Positions 52,477 through 61,729 are shown, counted from the first letter of the stretch. The stretch is 64,000 bases of DNA from Paraburkholderia sp. Ac-20340 (GCF_017104965.1 NZ_JAAGPR010000010.1:124001-188000), one strand, 5' to 3'. Numbers and translations are program-made. The notes: generated by a model from the letters alone, not told the origin.

Positions 52477-53342
52477 GATTGCACCACAGGGCTGATCACG
52501 AGGCTGTCAGTGTCGAACTGCTCGATGTGACCAGCCAGACCGCCCGTGAGCGCACCGTACCAGACCGCGGGCTTGAAGCCGAGCGCCTTGCGCTTAAACG
52601 TGATGCCGGGATTGCCGTCGATGCGGATGTAGCCGTTGTCAATGGCTGTTGTGGCGTAAGCGCCGGACTCTCGCGCGGAATCAATGAGCGGACGGAATTC
52701 GGGTACGTCGAGAACAAACACCGAAGCGACACTCGTATCAGCCGAAGCCTGCATACGGCTCGCCTTGCGCTGCCACACGGGATCGATCGAGGCGAACGGT
52801 TCGCCACGCTCGCCGCGCTGTTCCATCTCGATGGCGGCTTCGATCGTGCGCGTTGCGTCCGCAGCGTCCATCGCGTCGAACGGGCGCGTCTGGTAGGTGA
52901 TTTCGATCGGATAGCCGTTCGGGTCGTTGAAGTAAATCGATTCGATGACTTCGTGGCGCACCTGATAGCGCAGATCGATGCCAGCCTGTTCGACGCGCGT
53001 ACGCCATGCAGCCAGTTCGACCGCATCGTTGACCTGCCACGCGGTATGCGTCGCGCGCACCTGATAGTGATCGCTCGGCGCAAGCTGCTCGGGGCGAACC
53101 GTGCCGATGTAGTAGAAGAACGCGATGGTGCTGCCGTTACCGCTGTCGAAGAAGAAGTGCAGAAAATCGGCGTGATCGGCCGGCCCCCAACCGCGCGCCG
53201 AGATGGCATGCACGAGTGGCAGGCCAAGCAGATCCCGATAAAAGTGCACGGTCTCTTCGAGCTTCCACGTAGGACGGGCCGTATGATGCACACCACGCAA
53301 TACGGGGCGCGTGAGCAGCGACGAATGGATGGGCTGATTCAT
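52473..53342 (-). CDS. VOC-family ring-cleavage dioxygenase-like protein
   Basis: A 289-aa two-domain VOC protein. The N-terminal half shows RGVHHTARPTWKLEETVHFYRDLLGLPLVHA, THTAWQVND and NGYPIEITYQTRP; the His, His and Glu are the metal triad expected of type I extradiol dioxygenases. The C-terminal half is also VOC-like but shorter. Overlap of 4 bp with the hydroxylase gene. Ring opening of the dihydroxylated product is the obvious role, though a cupin gentisate dioxygenase is the usual enzyme in such pathways and is absent here. Confidence 0.85.
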   Translation of the reverse strand: MNQPIHSSLLTRPVLRGVHHTARPTWKLEETVHFYRDLLGLPLVHAISARGWGPADHADFLHFFFDSGNGSTIAFFYYIGTVRPEQLAPSDHYQVRATHTAWQVNDAVELAAWRTRVEQAGIDLRYQVRHEVIESIYFNDPNGYPIEITYQTRPFDAMDAADATRTIEAAIEMEQRGERGEPFASIDPVWQRKASRMQASADTSVASVFVLDVPEFRPLIDSARESGAYATTAIDNGYIRIDGNPGITFKRKALGFKPAVWYGALTGGLAGHIEQFDTDSLVISPVVQS

Positions 53343-53345
53343 GTC

Positions 53346-55055
53346 TTATCCTCGATTGGCGGCGTGGGCCGCGCCTTCGTTCTGGAGGCGCTCGATGAGT
53401 TGCTGGCGCAGCAGGACCTTGCTGCGCTTACCGGATGCGGTGACGGGGAATTCGTCGATCAATTCGAGCCGTTCGGGCCACTTGAACTTCGCAAGACCTT
53501 CGGACTCCAGAAAGCTCGTGAGCTTCGCGAGGGTGAGTGGCGTATCGTCCGGACTGGGAACGACGAACGCGCAGACCCGTTCGCCATAAACCGGATCGGG
53601 CATACCGATGACCGCCGACGCATGCACGCTCGGACAACGGTTGATGACGTTCTCGAGCTCTTCTGCGTTGATCTTTTCGCCGCCGCGGTCGACCACGTCC
53701 TTCGTACGGCCGCGGAAGAAAAAGTAGCGCTTGCCGTCGATGACCTCGGCCATCATGAGGTCGCCCGAACGGTAAAAGCCGTCGGCGGTGAAGCGATGCA
53801 CATCTTCTTTTTCAGACTTGTAGTAACCACGGATCGTGTAGGGGCCGCGGAAGATGGCTTCACCGGTCTCGCCGTCGGGCACTTCCGTTTCCCCGCCAAT
53901 CTCGACGATCCTGACTTCGTCCCACGTCGAAACCGGGCGGCCCACAGATTCATCGAGCGCGTATTGCGGATCGCCTTCCTGTGCGAACATGATCACGCCT
54001 TCCGTCATGCCGAAGATGTGATAGCAGGGCGATCCGAGCATCTCGCGCAGCCGGGGGGCATTCTTGGGCCCGATCATCTTGCGCTTCGCCTTCGTGGCGG
54101 GCGTCGCGCGCTTCATCTGCTCCGCCACGCGTGAAAGGATCGGGCCGGCGAGGCCGTACCACGTCGGCTCATAGCGCTCGATCGTGCTGGAGAGCGTTTC
54201 CGTCGAGATGTCGGGGCACACCGTTACGCGCCCGCCTGAGAGCAGAATCGGCCCAAAGAAGCAGACCATGTTCATGTTGTGCATGAACGGCGTTGGCATG
54301 AAGAGCACGTCGTCGCTTGTGTAACGATTCCACGCTGCGACGGCCTGCATGTTATAGAGGTATTCGTTGTGAAAGCGCGGGATGATCTTCGGCACGCCCG
54401 TCGTGCCGCCGGAGAGCTGGAAGACGACTGCCTGGAAGGGATCGTCTTCGACGCGGGCGAGCAGTTCGAGCGCATCGCTTGTGGGCATACCGTCGATCAG
54501 GGACCACAAAGTGGCGGCCTCGCCGCGTTGCGTGCCGCGCGCCTGGACCGTGATCTTCAGCGACGCAACCTGTGCGCGCATCTCCGCGGCAAAGGCGACG
54601 TCGTCGAATTTCGCATCATCGCCTTGAACCAGATGCACCGCTGCTTCGCAGAGATTCCCGAGATAGCCGATCTCGTGCTTGCGGAAGGCCTGAAGCGCGC
54701 AAAGCGGAATCAACGACGCCTTCAGGCAGCCAATAAAGGCAATCAGCAATTCGTTGCAGTTGCCGCATTGCAGGATCACGCGATCGAGAGGTTGTGCGCC
54801 GAGACGAAGCAGCGCCGCCCCGAAACGATCGGTGAGATCGTCGAGCTGTGCGTAAGTGTATTCGCCTTCGGCACCGACGAGTGCAGGCTTCGCGGCGTGT
54901 TTCGCGAACGCTTCCCGAAACGCTGACGTCAGCGATTGGGTGCCGAGCACGCCGGCTTCCAGATACGTGCGCAGTCTCGCTTCGTCGCGATATCGAACGC
55001 CCGGCAGTGCAACTCGGGGCTGGGTTGGTTGTGCTTGCAACGTTGTCTCCATCAT
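53346..55055 (-). CDS. Aryl acid AMP/CoA ligase (EntE/SdgA-like)
   Basis: A 569-aa adenylate-forming enzyme. Core motifs: LSGGTTGVPKIIPR (phosphate-binding loop), YHIFGMTEG, YRSGDLM and GRTKDVVDRGGEKI, with the catalytic Lys of the C-terminal domain in TASGKRSK. The sequence style is that of aryl-acid activators such as EntE/DhbE and salicylyl-AMP ligase. It is 3 bp upstream of the VOC gene in transcription order and would start the pathway by activating the aromatic acid. Confidence 0.93.
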   Translation of the reverse strand: MMETTLQAQPTQPRVALPGVRYRDEARLRTYLEAGVLGTQSLTSAFREAFAKHAAKPALVGAEGEYTYAQLDDLTDRFGAALLRLGAQPLDRVILQCGNCNELLIAFIGCLKASLIPLCALQAFRKHEIGYLGNLCEAAVHLVQGDDAKFDDVAFAAEMRAQVASLKITVQARGTQRGEAATLWSLIDGMPTSDALELLARVEDDPFQAVVFQLSGGTTGVPKIIPRFHNEYLYNMQAVAAWNRYTSDDVLFMPTPFMHNMNMVCFFGPILLSGGRVTVCPDISTETLSSTIERYEPTWYGLAGPILSRVAEQMKRATPATKAKRKMIGPKNAPRLREMLGSPCYHIFGMTEGVIMFAQEGDPQYALDESVGRPVSTWDEVRIVEIGGETEVPDGETGEAIFRGPYTIRGYYKSEKEDVHRFTADGFYRSGDLMMAEVIDGKRYFFFRGRTKDVVDRGGEKINAEELENVINRCPSVHASAVIGMPDPVYGERVCAFVVPSPDDTPLTLAKLTSFLESEGLAKFKWPERLELIDEFPVTASGKRSKVLLRQQLIERLQNEGAAHAANRG

Positions 55056-55072
55056 TGTGTGTAAGCCGGCAT

Positions 55073-56332
55073 TCAGTTGGCCGGGAATCGTGCGTTCAGC
55101 CAGTCGACGATATGGCGCCCCGCGACCTCGCGCCCGGACGGTTCATCGCGCTGAAGGGCCATACCGTGGTGGTTGCCGCGCACGCGCACACGCGTTTTGT
55201 CGCGTGCACCTAGACCGTTGAAGATTGCCTCAAGATCTCTGGGAAAGGCACACTGGTCGCCCGTGTATTCGAGCAGGAGCGTTGGCGCGACGATCGATTC
55301 GGCACATTTTTCGAAGGATGCGCGCGTCGAGAGCCCCGACCACGTAGAAAGCCACGACTCCGGCGTGACGATGCGACCGAAGGCGACGCTGCCCCAGTTC
55401 GATACGAACGGATCATTGCCCCATAGTGACCCCGCCTTGCGGTCTGACGGATCGATGGAGATGTCCCATGCGCGCAGGTCGGCGTCGGTGCGCCAGATCT
55501 GGAAGATCGGCGCATGGGCGGCGACGCGGCGATCGGCGAAAGAGGGCGCGTCGCCTTTCAGGCGGCGCCGTGCCTCCAGCTTCTGCTGGATCAGGCTGCG
55601 AGCCTTCTCGTCCAGTCGCTGCGCACGCAGCCGCTGCGCGACGCGATAACGTTCGGCAAATCCAGGCGTGTAACGTGCGGTGCGGGTAACGGGGTCGTAG
55701 CCGTTGTCGGGAGAAAACGGATCGAGCGACGCGTCAACCGCCATCGGATCGTTTTCATCAACAACACTCGGGTCGAGGCTATTCAGCAGAATTGCGCCTT
55801 GTCCCGGATGCGGCGAGACGAGAATGAAGCCGTCCGCGCAGGGCATGGCGGCTTCGGCCAGTCCGGTCGGCCTGCCTGCTGGCGTCTGCGTCAGTCGCTC
55901 GGCAGGCGCCATGCGCGATTGCTGGTTGTAGAACGCGTACAGCGCGCCACCCCCAGAATTGCCGAGCAAAACGATATCGCGGTAACCGAGTTCGCGCAGA
56001 TGCTGCATGCCGGCCGCAACGTCGAGCAGCGCCAGCTCGTGCTCGAGCCGCAGGTCGTTGCCGATCGAGCGCGGCCCCTGCACCCAGCATGCACAGCCCG
56101 CGTCGAGCACGGCAGGCACGAGATAGTGCGTCACCGACATCTCGCGCGGATGCATGATCGACACGACCGTCTTTTCGTTGCCTGATGCCGTGAAAAGAAA
56201 GCCGAGGGTCTTCTGACCGTCTGCGGTCTGCAACGACCAGGGTACGACCTTGTAAGGGCGGCGCATCAACGCGGGATCCCAGTTTGCGCCGCGCAGTCCC
56301 GCTGTTACGGTCGCTTTCTCTACCTGTTCCAC
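55073..56332 (-). CDS. Alpha/beta hydrolase, first gene of the catabolic operon
   Basis: A 419-aa alpha/beta hydrolase with GTG start (GAAGGAG eight bases upstream). Nucleophile elbow GNSGGG, acid in LLEYTGDQ and His in RGNHHGMAL are visible. It is longer than ordinary esterases and has a large insertion after the nucleophile, like C-C bond or ester hydrolases of aromatic degradation. It could hydrolyse an ester to give the pathway's entry acid, or cut a ring-opened product. It leads the operon directly behind the TetR-type operator. Confidence 0.88.
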   Translation of the reverse strand: MEQVEKATVTAGLRGANWDPALMRRPYKVVPWSLQTADGQKTLGFLFTASGNEKTVVSIMHPREMSVTHYLVPAVLDAGCACWVQGPRSIGNDLRLEHELALLDVAAGMQHLRELGYRDIVLLGNSGGGALYAFYNQQSRMAPAERLTQTPAGRPTGLAEAAMPCADGFILVSPHPGQGAILLNSLDPSVVDENDPMAVDASLDPFSPDNGYDPVTRTARYTPGFAERYRVAQRLRAQRLDEKARSLIQQKLEARRRLKGDAPSFADRRVAAHAPIFQIWRTDADLRAWDISIDPSDRKAGSLWGNDPFVSNWGSVAFGRIVTPESWLSTWSGLSTRASFEKCAESIVAPTLLLEYTGDQCAFPRDLEAIFNGLGARDKTRVRVRGNHHGMALQRDEPSGREVAGRHIVDWLNARFPAN

Positions 56333-56370
56333 GACGTCTCCTTCAACAGTAATTGAATCTGATGGAAAAC

Positions 56371-56404
56371 AGGTTATGGATTAATTGACATATCGTCAAT
56401 TAAT
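56371..56404 (-). promoter_or_regulatory. Operon promoter overlapped by a perfect TetR-type operator
   Basis: On the minus strand TTGACG (56399-56394), a 17-nt spacer and TAACCT (56376-56371) give a sigma-70-like promoter for the operon. A perfect inverted repeat with 10-bp arms, ATTAATTGAC and GTCAATTAAT around ATATC (56380-56404), covers the -35 box and spacer. A regulator bound here would block transcription; the divergent TetR gene 48 bp away is the obvious candidate. Confidence 0.82.
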
Positions 56405-56451
56405 ATTTGACGGTAGACTGTCGGTACTTTCCCGACCGACGCCGCTGATCG

Positions 56452-57276
56452 ATGACTGCACGCCCCCCCAAAAAGCCCGAACCTCCTGCGCAAGCCGCAC
56501 CGCGCCGACGCGGTCGGCCACCGAAAGCCGCGGCGGCAATTGGTGCGGAAGCCTTGTTATCGCGCAACGTGATCATTGAGCGGGCCAGTGAAATGGCGAA
56601 GACGGTGGCGCTCGATCAGGTGTCGATCGCCCAGCTTGCAAAGGATTTTGGCGTTGCGCCCGGTTTGATTCATTACTACCTCGGCAACCGCGACGACCTC
56701 ATCTCCGGCGTGCTCAATCGCTATTACCGGCGCCGTCTCGAAGCGCTACCCGCATTGACCGGGGATTGGCGCTCGGACGTGGAGATCATTTCGCGTTCAT
56801 CCTTCGAACTCGCGTGCGAGATTCCGGGTGTCAGCATGTATGTGGCGTCGCACAACCGCTTTCGTCTGTTCCAGTCCGTGGCGCCGGGCGAGATCGACTA
56901 CGGGATGGCGCTGTTCAACCATATAACTTCCGCGTTTCTACAGGGCGGCTTCTCGCCGGACCAATCGGCGCTTGCTTATCACCTGCTTGCGCAATACCTG
57001 CTTTCGTCCAGTATTTCGGCGGCAGGGCGGCAGTCGCCAGCAGAGCATTCGAGTTATCTGCGCGGCAAGTTCGATTCAATTTCCGACACTCGCTATCCGG
57101 CGGCAAAGATCGTCGGTGCAGCGTTTTCGGGGCTCGGTGCTGAATACGCGTTCGACGCGGGGCTCAAGTTGTTGCTCGATGGATTTGCCAACTGGCAATC
57201 GAACGAGGTGGCGGAAGTTGGGAAATCTCAAGCGTCGCGCGCGCCCCGCAAGCCAAGGGGCGCACGCGCGACCTGA
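56452..57276 (+). CDS. TetR-family regulator of the aromatic operon
   Basis: A 274-aa protein. A basic, Pro-rich, AT-hook-like N-terminus (PRRRGRPPKA) precedes the TetR helix-turn-helix (SIAQLAKDFGVAPGLIHYYLGNRDDLISGVL) at about residues 55-85, followed by a helical ligand domain. A basic tail (SRAPRKPRGAR) ends it. The tail and hook are additions to the usual 190-230 aa plan and could increase DNA contacts. It is divergent from the catabolic operon and convergent with the porin gene, 4 bp apart. Confidence 0.92.
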   Translation: MTARPPKKPEPPAQAAPRRRGRPPKAAAAIGAEALLSRNVIIERASEMAKTVALDQVSIAQLAKDFGVAPGLIHYYLGNRDDLISGVLNRYYRRRLEALPALTGDWRSDVEIISRSSFELACEIPGVSMYVASHNRFRLFQSVAPGEIDYGMALFNHITSAFLQGGFSPDQSALAYHLLAQYLLSSSISAAGRQSPAEHSSYLRGKFDSISDTRYPAAKIVGAAFSGLGAEYAFDAGLKLLLDGFANWQSNEVAEVGKSQASRAPRKPRGARAT

Positions 57277-57280
57277 CGGC

Positions 57281-58510
57281 TCAGAATTTGTGTCGAATGC
57301 CGATGCGAACGCCAATCTGCTTGTCGGTGGTGGAGGGGCTAAAGCCCGCGATCGAGGCAACGGCTGGGTGTGCCAGCGAGTCGGTTCCCATCGCGCGCTG
57401 CAAGACCGTCAACAGATAGAGGTCAGTGCGTTTGGAAAGAAAGTAATCGGCCGCTAGATCGAGTTGTAGATACTTCGCGCCGTCATCGCCTTTGACTGAG
57501 TTCCGGTGTGTGTAGTCGATACCGCTGCCCAGTTGAAGAAACGGCGTAACGTTGTAGCGCACGTTCAAATCGATGCTGGTGAACACGGCATTGCCGCTGT
57601 AACCGAGCGGATTCGGGCCCGACGATGAGCCAAGGTGATCGAAGCGCGTGTTGGTGGCGGCAAGAGAAAAGACCGCGCCGCTGAGTGTGTATGAAGTTCC
57701 CGCGCCGAGGATTTCAAGTGTCCTGGCGGAGGCATAGCCCGCATACACGGGATACGACTGCGGGCTCGTGGCGCTGCCCCCCGAGCCGATATTGTTGGTC
57801 GTAGCGGTTCCCTTGTTGGGCGTGTTGCCGTAAAAGGAGACGTTCGGGTCGCGCGCGTTCAGGTAGCCCGCTCCGAATGCGAAGCTTCCGCCGGTATAGC
57901 CTGCGCCGAGCGACCATATCTGGTTCTGCGTGGCGTTGCCTGCAATGCCGCCGAGACTGTACAGCGCGCCGGCACTGAAGCCGCCGAATTTTGCCGTGGT
58001 GATCTTGACGGCGTTGTTAATCCGGTTGGTATTGGTCAGGTTGTCGAGATCGTCGGGGTGCGCCCCCATATAGCCAGCCCACGAGCCGGAAGCCGCGAAC
58101 GACTGCACGAAGTCGATGAGCGGGTCGTACTGCCGGCCTGCTGTGATGCGACCCAGCGGACTGGAAAGGCCAACGTAGGCCTGCCGACCGAACTCCGCGC
58201 CTCCTTGCGCCAGCGCGCCGCTGTTAGCCAGGAAGCCATTCTCCAGCACAAAGATCGCGCTCAGTCCCGCACCTAGGTCCTCCGTTCCCCGCAGCCCCCA
58301 GCGGCTCCCGCTGAGACCCGTCGCATGCGCGTCGGTCAAAGCAAATTGCGGTCCCCCGACCGCTGTTTTGTTCACCACGCCAGTCTGCGCATTGTTCGCG
58401 TAGCTCACGCCAATATCGATAATCCCGTAGAGCGTGACCGAACTTTGCGCGTGCGCGGGTATAGCCAGTACAAGGGAAAACGCGCTGAGTGCTGCGTGCC
58501 TCCGAAGCAT
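57281..58510 (-). CDS. OmpC-type Gram-negative porin
   Basis: A 409-aa protein with signal peptide (LSAFSLVLAIPAHAQ) and the classical Burkholderia porin start SSVTLYGIIDIGVSYANN. Strand repeats such as SRWGLRGTEDLGAGLSAIFVLENGF and the C-terminal IGVRIGIRHKF with terminal Phe match 16-stranded general porins. It lies next to the aromatic operon and probably supplies outer-membrane entry of the substrate. Confidence 0.95.
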   Translation of the reverse strand: MLRRHAALSAFSLVLAIPAHAQSSVTLYGIIDIGVSYANNAQTGVVNKTAVGGPQFALTDAHATGLSGSRWGLRGTEDLGAGLSAIFVLENGFLANSGALAQGGAEFGRQAYVGLSSPLGRITAGRQYDPLIDFVQSFAASGSWAGYMGAHPDDLDNLTNTNRINNAVKITTAKFGGFSAGALYSLGGIAGNATQNQIWSLGAGYTGGSFAFGAGYLNARDPNVSFYGNTPNKGTATTNNIGSGGSATSPQSYPVYAGYASARTLEILGAGTSYTLSGAVFSLAATNTRFDHLGSSSGPNPLGYSGNAVFTSIDLNVRYNVTPFLQLGSGIDYTHRNSVKGDDGAKYLQLDLAADYFLSKRTDLYLLTVLQRAMGTDSLAHPAVASIAGFSPSTTDKQIGVRIGIRHKF

Positions 58511-58731
58511 GTTATGTCTCCAAATATGGTGTTTTATTGATCAAGAGCCGGATTCGTCGTTCCGGATTCGCTGCGTTGTTGCACTTATTGATGTGCAATC
58601 AATTTAGCGAAGAATCGACGATAATTGGCGCTAAGTCAATAAATTTGACCACCATTCGCGTAGGAGTTAACCCGTTGCGGGCGCAACGTCTTGTGCGTGG
58701 GACGCGGAAATCGGGGGACAGGGGCGCGTGT

Positions 58732-59658
58732 TTATCGCTTCGCCAACCGAGGAAAGAGTGCTTCGGCATTCGTGCGATAAATCGCTTCGCGTTGGGCATC
58801 GCTCAGCGGATAGGCCTCAAGCTGTCTCGTGAAATTGACCGAGCGTTCCTTGTTTGCATAGGGCCAATCGCTGCCAAAGGTAATGTGGCTCGGATCGGCG
58901 AAAGCGAGCAGAGCGGGGAGCGCGTAGGGGCTGCTGGAGAGCGCAGTGTCGAAATAGAACTGCTTCAAGCGCGCCAGGCCGCCTGCATTCTTGCCGTCCG
59001 GAGACACGATCCGCGCGATGCGTTCTGCTGCATACGGCACGAATCCACCCGCATGTGACAGGATGATCTTGACGTTCGGGAATCGCTCCAGCCAGCCGGA
59101 CCTGGCGATATTGATGGCCGCGCGGGTGGTGTCGAGCAGGAAGTCGGCCGCGAACGGCGGGATGCCGGGCACAGGCTCGCAGGGCAGGTCGCCGGGATGG
59201 ACAAACACAACCGCGTGCCGATCGTTCAGCTCCTCGAAGAGCGGCGCCCACGCTTCGTCGCCCAGATAGGTTCCACGAACGCTGCTGATCAAGACAATGC
59301 CATCGGCGTTAAGAGTATCGAGCGCATACCGGGCTTCGTCGATGGCGCCTGCGACGTCCGGAAGCGTCAACGTGGCGAAAAAGCCGAAGCGCTCTGGATA
59401 TTGGCGGACGACGCCAGCGGCAAACTCATTGACTTCGCGTGCCTTTTCTCGGGCTTCAACGTCGTCGCCCAGATGGACGCCCGGCGTCGACACGGAGAAA
59501 ATCCCCGTCGCCGTGCCTTCGGCATCCAGAAGATCCAGCGCGCCTTCGGTACTCCAATGCGGGATTGCGAGCCCACCCGCAGTAATGCCGCGCTGCTCGA
59601 GCCAGGTGGCATAGGCGGGAGGAACAATGTGGTGATGGGTATCGATCTTCGTGGTCAT
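58732..59658 (-). CDS. ACMSD-like amidohydrolase (decarboxylase type)
   Basis: A 308-aa amidohydrolase_2 protein. The start ATG gives MTTKIDTHHHIVPP with metal-binding His8 and His10; further metal-site residues are in LSHAGGFVPY and FGSDWPY. The family includes 2-amino-3-carboxymuconate semialdehyde decarboxylase and gamma-resorcylate decarboxylase. It could decarboxylate an aromatic acid or a ring-opened product of the operon. A LysR gene is divergent from it, with a palindrome between them. Confidence 0.9.
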   Translation of the reverse strand: MTTKIDTHHHIVPPAYATWLEQRGITAGGLAIPHWSTEGALDLLDAEGTATGIFSVSTPGVHLGDDVEAREKAREVNEFAAGVVRQYPERFGFFATLTLPDVAGAIDEARYALDTLNADGIVLISSVRGTYLGDEAWAPLFEELNDRHAVVFVHPGDLPCEPVPGIPPFAADFLLDTTRAAINIARSGWLERFPNVKIILSHAGGFVPYAAERIARIVSPDGKNAGGLARLKQFYFDTALSSSPYALPALLAFADPSHITFGSDWPYANKERSVNFTRQLEAYPLSDAQREAIYRTNAEALFPRLAKR

Positions 59659-59970
59659 GTCTACACTATCCTGATAGCTGGGTCGCTCCTCGTCCGACAA
59701 ACCTGTTGGTTGTATGCGCAACCTTATTTGCGCATGGCGACAGGAGCCGGAGGTTGGCTCCGTCGTCGGGGTTGTCGATGGGAGGATTACAGCGACTAAG
59801 TGCCGGAGGGTTTCTTCGGATTGGAGAATCCATCGGCGACAGATGCATTTTGCGGCTGCGAATTTAATAGGTAAAATGAATAATTAGCGTATTAAATATT
59901 CATATGTAGAATATTTAGCGAGCGCGTAAGCAGATCAATGCTTGCAGGGGCGCCGGCAAGGAGCGTTTGA
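59659..59970. promoter_or_regulatory. Divergent region with LysR-type inverted repeat
   Basis: TAAATATTC and GAATATTTA, separated by 7 nt (59893-59917), make a perfect 9-bp-arm palindrome containing the ATTC-N7-GAAT core of LysR sites. It sits 54 bp before the LysR gene in an AT-rich patch. It probably binds the LysR protein for autoregulation and for control of the divergent decarboxylase-like gene. Confidence 0.75.
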
Positions 59971-60861
59971 GTGAATTTTTCCGCGGTGGAAGCTTTTCTC
60001 GCGATCGTGCGCAGCAATGGCGTCAGTAAGGCCGCGGAAGTGCTATGCCTCACGCAGCCGACAGTGAGCAAGCGCCTGAGCCTTCTGGAGGCAGAGTTGG
60101 GCGTTGTTTTGATCGAGCGTGGGCGGGGCATCCGGGACGTTCGGCTGACCGACGCTGGCGAGGCGTTTCTCGATGTCGCCGAGCGATGGATGACGCTGCA
60201 CCGCGAAACGCTGGCGATATCCAGCCACGCAGAACGTTCGTCTTTGCGTATCGGTAGCGTGGCGGCGATTAATTTCGAGCTTCTTGACGATGTGTACGAA
60301 CGACTCTCGCAGTTGGATCTGCCACTTCTCATTTCGATTCAGTCAGGACGGTCGCGAGAACTCTTTGACAAGGTTGCCCGCAGTGAGCTTGACGTGGCCT
60401 TCACGCGGCAGACATTCGCACACGATCAAGTCATCACCCGCAAGCTCTATAGCCAACCTGTCGTTGGGCTTTGCCTGCCGGCGTCTCCACTTGCCGGTAG
60501 GCGCGACGTCGATGCTGGCGAGCTACGCGGCGAACATGAGATATTCGCGAGTTCCGACGAAGAGTTCCTGGCGTGGCACGCTACGCGCTGGACTTCACGT
60601 GTGCAAGGCAGGCTCACTGTCGATACGATTCATTTGACGCTTTCTCTTCTCCGCAGCCCTGAGCAGTGGAGCCTGGTACCGGCAAGGGTGGCCCAGGTCG
60701 CCTGTCTGCGACGTGGGTTTAGCTCTTTCTCCTTGTGGGGACCCACGCCGCAACGATCGTGTTTCATGATCACGCACGCGCGAAAGCGTCGTGCCGCGAC
60801 GGAAGCAATGAGGGCGCTCAACACCCTGATCGATCGCGCGCTCAGCAACGATCCACAGTGA
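59971..60861 (+). CDS. LysR-family regulator
   Basis: A 296-aa LysR protein starting at GTG, with AAGGAG 8 nt upstream. The winged helix is at residues 5-60 (FLAIVRSNGVSKAAEVLCLTQPTVSKRLSLLEAELG) and the type 2 binding-protein-like effector domain follows (RIGSVAAINFELLDDVYERL). It is divergent from the ACMSD-like gene, the usual position of a LysR activator. Confidence 0.94.
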   Translation: MNFSAVEAFLAIVRSNGVSKAAEVLCLTQPTVSKRLSLLEAELGVVLIERGRGIRDVRLTDAGEAFLDVAERWMTLHRETLAISSHAERSSLRIGSVAAINFELLDDVYERLSQLDLPLLISIQSGRSRELFDKVARSELDVAFTRQTFAHDQVITRKLYSQPVVGLCLPASPLAGRRDVDAGELRGEHEIFASSDEEFLAWHATRWTSRVQGRLTVDTIHLTLSLLRSPEQWSLVPARVAQVACLRRGFSSFSLWGPTPQRSCFMITHARKRRAATEAMRALNTLIDRALSNDPQ

Positions 60862-60953
60862 TGGTGCAGCGTCTAGTGGTGTATCAGCGGGATTGTGGCT
60901 TGCGATCGCGCAGCCGTCGCTCGACAGATATCTCATGCACCGGGATCTATCGG

Positions 60954-61729
60954 TCACGCCCTCGCACTGGCAGCCTGCCACACCGCTTGTCGCGAGACCG
61001 GAGGACCTCTGCGAGCCAATGGCGGCAGACCAGCTTTTCCTGGGCGCTCGCCCTTGCCGCTCACATGCAGCCAGTGGTCACCGCGATCGTCTGTTTCAAT
61101 GTTCCCTAACGTCGCGCCGACCAGCTCTGCCGCCCGTAGACCGGTCGCATTTGTATCGCCCACCAGAAGCCTTAACCGCTGTGCTGCCGGTTCGCTCCAG
61201 CCGTATGACCATGCGAGTCCATCCGCAACAGTTCGAAGATGCCGCCCGTCGCTCTCGGTGAAGCTACGGCTCACATCGATCCCGGCTCGCGCCTGCCCAC
61301 GCACCGTTATGCCAGCGAGTGGATTGGCGAAAACGTATCGTTGCTCGACCAGCCATCGATACATCGTGGACAGGACGGTCAGTGCATGCGCGGTTGATCT
61401 TGAGGAGGGGGCGCCTGCGAAGAAGCGCCATTCGATGCTGTTGCGTCGACGCGGTGGGCCTGTCCAGCGGTGCGCGGGCACCGGTCGCCGCAGAAACCAG
61501 CGGCCAGATCCAAGCGATGGCGGCTTTTCGCGAAAGCAGTCAACTTCAGGCGGATGCGCGCACGCGTCTGGCGGGCGGAGCGATCGGGCGTCTGGCGGTG
61601 CCCGAGCTAGCGCTCGATTGCCTCGCGTGCGTTCACACCGGCATACCAGCTGCGCAGCGCGGCCAGTTCCGCGTCGTCTGGAAACGCACCGGCGTACGAG
61701 GGAACGGCTTCAGACTGATGCGTTTTCAT
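60954..61729 (-). pseudogene. Tyrosine recombinase (phage-integrase family) pseudogene
   Basis: Read from ATG 61729 the N-terminus MKTHQSEAVPSYAGAFPDDAELAALRSWYAGVNAREAIER is followed by an in-frame TAG (61609-61607) and then LGHRQTPDRSARQTRARIRLKLTAFAKSRHRLDLA in the same frame. Near 61500 the frame changes with a deletion. The rest reads FLRRPVPAHRWTGP, AHALTVLSTMYRWLVEQRYVFANP and NATGLRAAELVGATLG (catalytic Arg box), ending after HWLHVSGKG. The C-terminal half with the His-X-X-Arg and Tyr residues is missing. It is thus broken at three places. Confidence 0.9.
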
